A model generated the notes under the pieces. The model saw only the letters and a list, made by a program, of their open reading frames with translations, was not told the DNA's origin and did no database searches. A stretch of 64,000 nucleotides of DNA, taken from assembly GCF_008122265.1 (NCBI RefSeq), contig NZ_CP043042.1, positions 4,216,001 to 4,280,000 on the forward strand, given 5' to 3'. Position numbers and translations under genes: made by a program. Every line of letters begins with the position of its first letter. Positions within the stretch are counted from its first letter, which is position 1. Shown one piece after another: positions 8,508 to 15,410 of this stretch. This DNA comes from Marinobacter fonticola. GTDB lineage: Bacteria; Pseudomonadota; Gammaproteobacteria; Pseudomonadales; Oleiphilaceae.

Positions 8508-10012
8508 TCCTTCAGGTTCAGCCCCTTCATCTGACGAGCGTACTGGGTGGCGAAGCCGGGGAACATGGTGGCATTGAAGCCGTCCCCGGTGAGATACCAG
8601 CTCTTACAGCCGGAGTTCCAGTTGGTCTTTGCCAGGCGTTTCTGAATCGAACGATTGTGACGCCGCTGAACCTCCTTGCGGACCTCCAGGCTCTTAAAAT
8701 CGTTCTCCTCCATCAACCGGATCGCCCGGACCAGATACTCGATCTGCGATTCCATATAGACCAGCGCCGAATTATGGCCCGGACCCGAGTTGGGACCGAA
8801 CGTCATGAACAGGTTGGGATAACCGGCGACGTTGATGCTCTTGTAGGCCTGGGCGCCCCGACGCCAGTCCTCTGCCAACTCCTGGCCCTTGCGCCCCACT
8901 ACCCTGAACGGCGTACCGCTGTGGGACACATCGAAGCCAGTGGCGAACACGATACAATCGAACTGGTGTTCAATCCCTTCGGCCGTGCGAATCCCGTTTT
9001 CGCTGATACGGGCAATGGGCCAAGTGATCAGCTCGCAGTTGTCTTTCTGCAGCGCCGGGTAATAGTCGCTGGACATCAGCACCCGCTTGCAGCCGATACG
9101 AAAGTCCGGCTTCAGCTGACGACGCATCCAGGAGTCTTTTACCTGACGGTGAAGATGGGCCTGCGCCATTCGTTCCATCAGTCCGGTCAACGGCGAGTTC
9201 CAGATAATGCCCAGCGCCATGGACTCGTGAGTCAGGTACAGCGCCCGGCGCACGGCAGATTGCGCCCTGGGCGAGCGGCGAAAAAGTAGCTTATTCCACT
9301 CCGGCGTCGCGAAATCCGGTCTCGGCAGCACCCAGCCCGGCGTCCGCTGGAACACCTTGAGTTTGTCCACCTGCTTGGCCAGCTCGGGAACGATCTGTAC
9401 CCCGCTCGCGCCCGTGCCGATCACCGCCACGCGTTTGCCGTGGAAATCATAGCCGTGGTCCCAGCGCGCACTGTGAACCTTGGTGCCCTTGAAGCTGTCG
9501 ATGCCGGGGATAGCGGGGAAACTGCAATTGGACAGCGGCCCTTGAGCCATAATCGCCGACCGGGCCTGGAAGGCTTCGCCTGAACGGGTGGTCGCCGTCC
9601 ACACCCCGGCTTTATCATCGAAGATCAGCTCGCTCACGTCCTGATTAAAGTGGATCTTGCGCCTCAGGTTGTGGTGATCTGCCAGATGGTGGATGTACTG
9701 CAGGATTTCCCAGCTGCCAGCAAAACTACGGGACCAGTCCGGATTCGGCACAAAGGAAAACGAGTAGAGATTGGATGGAATATCGCAGGCTGCCCCCGGG
9801 TAGGTGTTATCCCGCCAGGTGCCGCCGATATCCGCCGCGCGCTCCAGGATCACCACATCGCGGATGCCTTCCTGCTGCAAGCGCAACGCCGCGCCGAGAC
9901 CGGCAAAACCGGCACCTACGATTAACACGGTGTGCGGCCGTGTCCGGCTGTGGCCGGATTTGGAAACCGGTGCCTTGCGGCGGTTTCTGGAGGGTGCTGT
10001 TGCCGTACTCAT
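8471..10012 (-). CDS. Baeyer-Villiger-type flavin monooxygenase
   Basis: A 513-residue FAD/NADPH enzyme. Features in order: first Rossmann motif VGAGFAGLG (32-40), IGGTW typical of the family (62-66), the Baeyer-Villiger fingerprint F-x-G-x3-H-x3-W-D at 174-185 (FKGTKVHSARWD), and second Rossmann motif IGTGASGVQ (198-206). Such enzymes insert oxygen next to a ketone, giving esters or lactones. I use the ATG at 10012; an ATG at 10048 lies inside a 13-bp repeat array. It is the last gene of an SDR / ferritin-like / monooxygenase set. An SDR forming a ketone that this enzyme oxidises is a reasonable pathway inference; the substrate is unknown. The 3' end overlaps the EAL gene tail-to-tail. Confidence 0.88.
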   Translation of the reverse strand: MSTATAPSRNRRKAPVSKSGHSRTRPHTVLIVGAGFAGLGAALRLQQEGIRDVVILERAADIGGTWRDNTYPGAACDIPSNLYSFSFVPNPDWSRSFAGSWEILQYIHHLADHHNLRRKIHFNQDVSELIFDDKAGVWTATTRSGEAFQARSAIMAQGPLSNCSFPAIPGIDSFKGTKVHSARWDHGYDFHGKRVAVIGTGASGVQIVPELAKQVDKLKVFQRTPGWVLPRPDFATPEWNKLLFRRSPRAQSAVRRALYLTHESMALGIIWNSPLTGLMERMAQAHLHRQVKDSWMRRQLKPDFRIGCKRVLMSSDYYPALQKDNCELITWPIARISENGIRTAEGIEHQFDCIVFATGFDVSHSGTPFRVVGRKGQELAEDWRRGAQAYKSINVAGYPNLFMTFGPNSGPGHNSALVYMESQIEYLVRAIRLMEENDFKSLEVRKEVQRRHNRSIQKRLAKTNWNSGCKSWYLTGDGFNATMFPGFATQYARQMKGLNLKDYKVERGSGRPQ

Positions 10013-10024
10013 AATGCGTTCTCG

Positions 10025-10102
10025 ATAGTCGTCATAAATAGTCGTCATAAACAGGCGTCACAAACACGATTCACAAACAGTTGTCACAGACAGTAAACAC
10101 CG
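10025..10102. repeat. 13-bp degenerate tandem array upstream of the monooxygenase gene
   Basis: Two identical units ATAGTCGTCATAA (10025-10037, 10038-10050) are followed by increasingly divergent ones: ACAGGCGTCACAA, ACACGATTCACAA, ACAGTTGTCACAG and ACAGTAAACACCG. Because 13 is not a multiple of 3, each unit shifts frame; on the minus strand the first units supply extra ATG codons. Confidence 0.85.
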
Positions 10103-10169
10103 ATAAACGGGAGCCGAGCCGCTCTTGAAGCGGCGTTGGACCCGCTGAAAAAGTGCACGAAGGGCCAAA

Positions 10170-11093
10170 TCAGGCCGTCGGCCGCCAGGTGAGCTGCTTG
10201 ACCCAGGTGGGTACGGGGCCCAGAGCCTTTCGCGGAATGTAGTCGCTCAATTTGACCAGGGCATCCACCGGCTTGTGATAGATGTGATCCCGGTTGATCA
10301 CCATCTGCCCGTGCTGGCTGATGATCTGGTACCAAGGATTACGCCGGCCCTCTTTTGTGCGGCCACCAATGCGCCGGTACTTGCCCATCGCCTCGTAGAG
10401 CCGCTCCTCCTGTAAACCCATGGCGACGATGTTATCGCGCATGCGGTTGAGCAGCGGCGCGTAGGCCAGCACCCCAAGGATCAGCTTGGGGCTGGCGACC
10501 GTGCCCAAGGTCTTGATCGCCAGCTGATGCAACCGACCGTGACCGAGCATCTCCATGACATGAAAATCCACCCCAAGATGACGCGCCTCGTCGGCGTTGA
10601 TTTTCTCGAACACCTCGTGACATAGCGGATCGTTCACTTCGTCCAGCAGGAACTTGAGCAAGGCGCCGTCCAGGGCGATTTCCAACATCGGGATCACCGA
10701 GCCCAGCACCTCCAACGGCATGTCATCGCTATAGCGATCCAGCCATTCGATCGTGAGGCGCAGGTTGATGTTGGGCTCGGGCAGCTCTTCACCGTCCAAC
10801 ATGCCCCAGCGGCGCATCAGCGCCATTTCCGCGTTGGCATGGCGCTGCTCTTCGGCATGGAAGTAGGTGTAGATTTCCTTGAGCGTGTCGGTGGGCGCCT
10901 TTTTCGCCATCGCAGCGAAACCGCGGGCGCCGACGTGCTCGATCCACATCAGGTCCGACATGAAGGCCTTGAGTTTGGGCCACTGTTCCGGCGCGATTTT
11001 GTCGGCGCCGGGCTTTTCCCAGTCGATATCCGCCAGCGCCCATTGGCTGTCCTTGATCTTGGCCAGCATTTTGTCGAGATCGATTTGAGCCAT
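10170..11093 (-). CDS. Ferritin-like di-iron protein
   Basis: A 307-residue, mostly helical soluble protein. Two copies of a di-iron half-site can be read: E52 with E82/H85 (in FHAEEQRH) and E139 with E169/H172 (in NADEARH). That places it in the ferritin-like superfamily, which includes carboxylate-bridged di-iron oxidases and hydroxylases. The specific reaction is not known. It starts at ATG 11093, 20 bases after the SDR gene, and precedes the Baeyer-Villiger-type gene, so the three are probably one operon. An oxygen-dependent step on the same substrate as its neighbours is an inference. Confidence 0.75.
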   Translation of the reverse strand: MAQIDLDKMLAKIKDSQWALADIDWEKPGADKIAPEQWPKLKAFMSDLMWIEHVGARGFAAMAKKAPTDTLKEIYTYFHAEEQRHANAEMALMRRWGMLDGEELPEPNINLRLTIEWLDRYSDDMPLEVLGSVIPMLEIALDGALLKFLLDEVNDPLCHEVFEKINADEARHLGVDFHVMEMLGHGRLHQLAIKTLGTVASPKLILGVLAYAPLLNRMRDNIVAMGLQEERLYEAMGKYRRIGGRTKEGRRNPWYQIISQHGQMVINRDHIYHKPVDALVKLSDYIPRKALGPVPTWVKQLTWRPTA

Positions 11094-11113
11094 GATCGAC
11101 TCCTCCCATTTAA

Positions 11114-11941
11114 TTAGTGAAGGCGATTAAACAGCCCGGCGCCCATCGCGTAGGTGCGGGGCATCAGGCGTTTGGCGCGCCAAATCAGGCGTGCATCGAA
11201 TTGCGGCATCACGTAAAGATCGCCGCGTTGGTGGGCATCCAGGGTCATTCGCACGACCCGGTCCGGCGCCATGCCGAAGCGGTCCATCAGCCGGTCGAAT
11301 AGCTTCGAGGCGTCGCCCACGATGCGGCCGTTAGCGTTGATGTTGGTCTTCACCAGCGTGGGGCACAGCGCGGTGATTTTCACTCCGGTGCCCGCCAGTT
11401 CCGCAGCCAGAGTCTCACTCAGCGCCAGGACGCCGGCCTTACTGACGTTATAGGGACCCATGAGTGGCGCTGCCGAATAACTGGCTGTGGACGCCACGTT
11501 GACGATGCCGCCATGGCCCTGGTGCCTGAGCAACGGCGCAAAGACGTGACAGCCGTGGATCACCCCCCAGAGATTGATACCCAGGGTCCACTTCCAGTCC
11601 GTCAAGGGCGTCTCACCTACCGGCTTTCCCCCGGCACCGACACCCGCGTTATTGACGACCAAGTTCACGGGTTGCGGCAAAATCTCCCCGGCTTGGCGGG
11701 CCAGTTTCTGCACTTCGGCTATTTTGCTGACGTCGCAAACGACAGCCCATGCCCGACCGCCAGCAGCGACAATCTCGTCAGCCGTGAGCTGAGCTGCCGC
11801 CTCATCGATATCCGAACACAGTACCGCGCCGCGCCGCCGGGCAATTTCCAGGGCAAACGCCCGCCCGATACCGCTGCCGGCACCGGTTACGACTGCAGAA
11901 ACGGAATTCCCGGGGTTCCCGGGCAAACGACTTCCGAACAT
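11114..11941 (-). CDS. Short-chain dehydrogenase/reductase
   Basis: A 275-residue classical SDR using NAD(P)(H). The cofactor motif TGAGSGIG is at 19-26, NNAG at 97-100, and the catalytic set S151, Y164, K168 has the usual S-x12-Y-x3-K spacing. It is the first gene of the operon with the ferritin-like and monooxygenase genes, and is divergent from a TetR regulator 157 bases away. Likely role is alcohol/ketone interconversion in the same pathway; substrate unknown. Confidence 0.88.
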   Translation of the reverse strand: MFGSRLPGNPGNSVSAVVTGAGSGIGRAFALEIARRRGAVLCSDIDEAAAQLTADEIVAAGGRAWAVVCDVSKIAEVQKLARQAGEILPQPVNLVVNNAGVGAGGKPVGETPLTDWKWTLGINLWGVIHGCHVFAPLLRHQGHGGIVNVASTASYSAAPLMGPYNVSKAGVLALSETLAAELAGTGVKITALCPTLVKTNINANGRIVGDASKLFDRLMDRFGMAPDRVVRMTLDAHQRGDLYVMPQFDARLIWRAKRLMPRTYAMGAGLFNRLH

Positions 11942-12097
11942 AGGTCACCTAAACTGATTGATGTTGACGAGCCTCGGACCAGCGCCTGAATCGTCGCTGC
12001 ACGCCGTTGATGGCTTCCAGAGCAAACGCCAGGCGCCGCTTCCAGGGTCCATTTAAAATTAAAGCGAATGCTTGTTCGGATTCAATTCGGAAAAAAT

Positions 12098-12757
12098 ATG
12101 GCGAGAAAACCCAGACAGGAACGGGCCAAGGCCACCGTCAATGCCATCGTCGAGGCCGGTTTCATTGCCATGGCCGAACGCGGCCCTTCGGCAACCACCA
12201 CTCGGCAAATCGCTGATATTGCAGGGGTGGGAGTGGGATCGCTCTACGAGTACTTCGACAACAAGGAGGCCATCTTCAGCGTCATGTCCGAGCGCTTCGT
12301 GGCGGATACCGTGGCGATGATTCAGCCGCTAGTTCCCGATCTTGTTCGGATGCCGATAGCGGACGCGATAAAGGAGTTGTTGAACAGCTTCCGGGATTTC
12401 CTTCAGGAAGACGGTGGTCGCTATCTGAACTGTATCCAGTACGCCATGACTCTGGACTTCGAGATGTACCTGGAACCGCTGCAGAAAACACTTTCCGAAC
12501 TGGTGACTCAGTACCTGATGCATCACCCGGAAACCCTGCAGATCCGGAGCATTCCAACGATGAGCTACATCATGATCAACGGCGGCATTTTTGCGGTGGT
12601 CCGGCATTTGACCGACCCCAATCCGCCCATCGGTTTCGACGAACTGGCAGACGGTTTGGCACGAATGGTGGGCCATTACACGGAACAGGAAATCCAGATC
12701 GCCAAAGCGACTCGGGACCGGCTATCCAAGGAAGGAGAAGGACAAGAAAAAGAGTGA
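12098..12757 (+). CDS. TetR-family transcriptional regulator
   Basis: A 219-residue TetR regulator with an N-terminal helix-turn-helix (about 10-56: TRQIADIAGVGVGSLYEYFDNKEAIF). The C-terminal ligand domain is not assigned to a subfamily. I prefer the ATG at 12098 (GGAAAAAAT before it, usual MARKPRQER start) over 12068, which overlaps a short palindrome CGAA-N6-TTCG. It is transcribed away from the SDR / ferritin-like / monooxygenase operon, so it is the natural candidate to control that operon. Confidence 0.85.
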   Translation: MARKPRQERAKATVNAIVEAGFIAMAERGPSATTTRQIADIAGVGVGSLYEYFDNKEAIFSVMSERFVADTVAMIQPLVPDLVRMPIADAIKELLNSFRDFLQEDGGRYLNCIQYAMTLDFEMYLEPLQKTLSELVTQYLMHHPETLQIRSIPTMSYIMINGGIFAVVRHLTDPNPPIGFDELADGLARMVGHYTEQEIQIAKATRDRLSKEGEGQEKE

Positions 12758-12801
12758 GCCGGGGCAGTGGTAATGGTTCCTCCACTGCCCTCAATGTCAT
12801 C

Positions 12802-13410
12802 TTAGCCAACGAACTGGGGTGAGAACCCGTGGTTCCATATAAGCACCGAACCCACTCGGGTCGTCACCAGAATCACCAGCGCGACCGTAAGCACAGCGCC
12901 CGCATAGACGATCGCCTGTTCCTTGGGAATACCCATGACGATAGGCAACCCGTCATAGATCAGATAACCGGCGTAGGCTGCAGCAGCCAGAAACACCAGT
13001 CCATTGAACCAGGGCACGGGATAGAGTAATGCGAAACCCGCCAGGAACAGCGGCGTCGCCGCGTAGGCTGCCAGGGCAACCCCGTTGGACTTGTCGACCT
13101 CGCTTTTCGCGCCATAGGTGCTGGCCATCCAATCGATCATCCAGCCCAGGGCGAAAACCCCAACCAGGATCGCGACGTAAGTGAGTACACTCAGCTGAAT
13201 AGCGCTGACATTCGATAGCTTGATCAGTCGCTCGCTGCCGACCGTCCAGCCAAAATACGTAGTGGATATATACGCACAAATCGGACCGATAGCCGCCAGG
13301 ATCAACACATAGGCGGCATAGACGTGCCACGCCGCTTCGTGTTCCCGGCGGATTTCCGCCCATTCATCGTCAGGGTGGGTGAACAGACCGAAGGCATGTT
13401 TGAGAAGCAT
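12802..13410 (-). CDS. Yip1-family inner-membrane protein
   Basis: A 202-residue protein with a short cytoplasmic start (LFTHPDDEWAEIRREHE) and five predicted transmembrane helices (about 31-52, 72-95, 112-131, 136-155, 167-187). This is the pattern of bacterial Yip1-domain proteins; the molecular role is unknown. It converges with the TetR gene. Two 30-bp tandem repeats lie 28 bases upstream of the start. Confidence 0.75.
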   Translation of the reverse strand: MLLKHAFGLFTHPDDEWAEIRREHEAAWHVYAAYVLILAAIGPICAYISTTYFGWTVGSERLIKLSNVSAIQLSVLTYVAILVGVFALGWMIDWMASTYGAKSEVDKSNGVALAAYAATPLFLAGFALLYPVPWFNGLVFLAAAAYAGYLIYDGLPIVMGIPKEQAIVYAGAVLTVALVILVTTRVGSVLIWNHGFSPQFVG

Positions 13411-13437
13411 TGCGTTCCCCTTTCTTGTTGTACCTTT

Positions 13438-13497
13438 CTACCTGCACTGCGTGTTATTCGCACCGCGCTACCTGCACTGCGTGCTACTCGCACCGCG
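13438..13497. repeat. Two 30-bp tandem repeats in the Yip1-gene leader
   Basis: The unit starting CTACCTGCACTGCGTG occupies 13438-13467 and 13468-13497 with 28 of 30 bases identical, just upstream of the minus-strand start at 13410. Confidence 0.9.
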
Positions 13498-13691
13498 TGC
13501 CGTGCGAACTTACACAGCTCGCTATGAGCATAGTTCACATTCGCCAAATCAGCCTGCCGGATGCAATGACAAGAACACCTGGCTTGCGCCGGCAACGTCT
13601 CCCATCAGATGATGGGGGCCGCAAGGCCCTGTGAGATTCACGTCCACGGCCAGGCGATGGGAAAGATAAAATCGACTAAGGAGGGTTATCG

Positions 13692-14492
13692 ATGAACTTC
13701 AGAACACTTCGGGCGGGCCTGCCGGTCGCCCTGCTTCTGACGCTGGGTACCGCCCAGGCGGCGCTTAAAACGGAAACCGTGAACTACGACGTCGACGGCG
13801 AACCGTTTACCGGCTATATCGCCTGGGACGACCGTTTCGAAGGTGAGCGTCCGGGCATTCTGGTGGTTCACGAATGGTGGGGCCACAACGATTTTGCCCG
13901 TCAGCAGGCAGAGCGCCTGGCGGAACTGGGCTACACCGCGTTCGCGCTGGATATGTATGGCCAGGGCAAAGTGGCCCAGCATCCCGAAGATGCCAAGAAA
14001 TTCATGCAGGCGGCCATGGGTCAGGAAGGCGCCATCAAATCACGTTTTACCCAGGCGATGGAACTCCTGAAGAACCGCGACACCGTGAATCCTGAACAGA
14101 TTGCCGCTCAGGGATACTGCTTCGGCGGCGGGGTCGTGCTGAACATGGCGCGGATGGGCGTAGACCTGGATGGCGTGGTGAGCTTCCATGGTTCGCTCGG
14201 CAGCGATATCACCGCCGAGCCGGGCAGCGTCACCGCAGCGGTTCAGGTCCATACCGGCGGTGCCGACAGTTTTGTGCCGCCGGATCAGGTCGCGGCGTTC
14301 GTGCGGGAAATGCAGGTTGCCGAAGTCAACCTGGGCTTCTTCAACTACCCCGGAGCGCAACACTCCTTCACCAGTCCGGCTGCTGACGAACTGGCTGAAA
14401 AGTTCGAGATGCCGCTAGCCTATGACGAAAAGGCGGCAGAAGAATCGTGGGAAAGCATGAAGGTATTCTACGAAGACATTTTTGCGGATTAA
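13692..14492 (+). CDS. Exported dienelactone hydrolase family protein
   Basis: A 266-residue alpha/beta hydrolase of the dienelactone hydrolase family with a signal peptide (1-24, cleavage near AQA-A). The triad is C143 in GYCFGG, D192 in GGADSFVP and H224 in AQHS; HEWWGHND at 60-67 is also a family mark. Export is unusual for the catabolic enzyme but seen in several marine gammaproteobacterial homologues. The substrate is unknown. AAGGAGG precedes the ATG. A strong hairpin follows the gene. Confidence 0.85.
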   Translation: MNFRTLRAGLPVALLLTLGTAQAALKTETVNYDVDGEPFTGYIAWDDRFEGERPGILVVHEWWGHNDFARQQAERLAELGYTAFALDMYGQGKVAQHPEDAKKFMQAAMGQEGAIKSRFTQAMELLKNRDTVNPEQIAAQGYCFGGGVVLNMARMGVDLDGVVSFHGSLGSDITAEPGSVTAAVQVHTGGADSFVPPDQVAAFVREMQVAEVNLGFFNYPGAQHSFTSPAADELAEKFEMPLAYDEKAAEESWESMKVFYEDIFAD

Positions 14493-14553
14493 GGCGAAGC
14501 GGAGAGGCCAAAATCCGCGAAGCAAGCAAATAGGCCACTCTAGAGCAACCGGC

Positions 14554-14572
14554 GGGCCAGCAATGCTGGCCC
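14554..14572. terminator. Hairpin after the dienelactone hydrolase gene
   Basis: A perfect 8-bp stem GGGCCAGC/GCTGGCCC with a 3-nt loop lies 62 bases past the stop. No T-run follows on either strand, so termination is uncertain. Confidence 0.4.
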
Positions 14573-14673
14573 AATATCACGCTCACACGTGTTTGTTCGG
14601 GCCCTGAAAATGGCTGTTGTCTGAGCCATTGAGCCAGTTGTCTAAAGGTGCCGAACGCCCCCGAATAACTGCC

Positions 14674-15243
14674 TTATTGCCGTGGGTCGGTATCCGCCAC
14701 CTTCGGCTGGTCTTTATTGCTATCCCGGAACTGCACCAGACTCTCCACACCGTTAAAGTCCACCACCTCCCGGAACTGCATCCAGTCCACTAGGCTGTAA
14801 AGGCACATGGCCGGATAATTCCACTCAGCGAATTCGCCGGCATCCACCATGGCCGCCAGGGTCCGCATGGACATCATGATGCGTTCGCGCTGGAGATCGT
14901 AGAACATCATATCCTGATCCACGTCGATACCGGACTTCTTCGATAGCAACAAAGTGACGCACGAATCGTTGACGGCGTCGATCAGGGTCAACTGGTTTTC
15001 CTGATCCCAGGACAGGGGCTTGTCCTCACGTTTGCTGGCGACGTAACGCGAAATTACACGGGAGTCATAGACGTCTTGACCGCCGTCCTGAATCATGGGG
15101 ATTTTCAGCGCAGGATTATTGCGGCGCAACGCCTCGCGGTCCTTCCCGTAGATGTCCAGATTTTCGAAGTCGTAACTGTCGTCGCCAAGCAGAAGACGGA
15201 TGCGACGAACATAGGGGGACGTGGTCGAGCCAATCAATTTCAT
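14674..15243 (-). CDS. Glutathione S-transferase family protein
   Basis: A 189-residue GST-like protein. The N-terminal thioredoxin-like domain begins TTSPYVRRIRLLL and the PMIQDGGQDVYDSR segment corresponds to the glutathione-binding cis-proline and Ser/Asp region; a helical C-terminal domain follows. The substrate is unknown. I choose the ATG at 15243 over 15270 because the domain starts there and AGAGGA lies upstream. It is divergent from pelA, sharing about 170 bases of control region. Confidence 0.8.
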   Translation of the reverse strand: MKLIGSTTSPYVRRIRLLLGDDSYDFENLDIYGKDREALRRNNPALKIPMIQDGGQDVYDSRVISRYVASKREDKPLSWDQENQLTLIDAVNDSCVTLLLSKKSGIDVDQDMMFYDLQRERIMMSMRTLAAMVDAGEFAEWNYPAMCLYSLVDWMQFREVVDFNGVESLVQFRDSNKDQPKVADTDPRQ

Positions 15244-15410
15244 CGTTGTGTATCCTCTAAAGACATCCAAGTTTTTGAAATTGCATCTAAACTACGTGGT
15301 AAACCGTATGGCTTTGGCCACCGTTGCGCCCTGCAGGAACGTCGGGACAGCCATTTTCAATGCCTAGTCGTTCGCCAGTCTTACAATTCGAAAAGCGTCA
15401 AACAAGCCCG

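Noticed and set aside
10025-13497. Tandem repeats as a CRISPR array
   Set aside because: Units are contiguous and degenerate, with no unique spacers and no cas genes.
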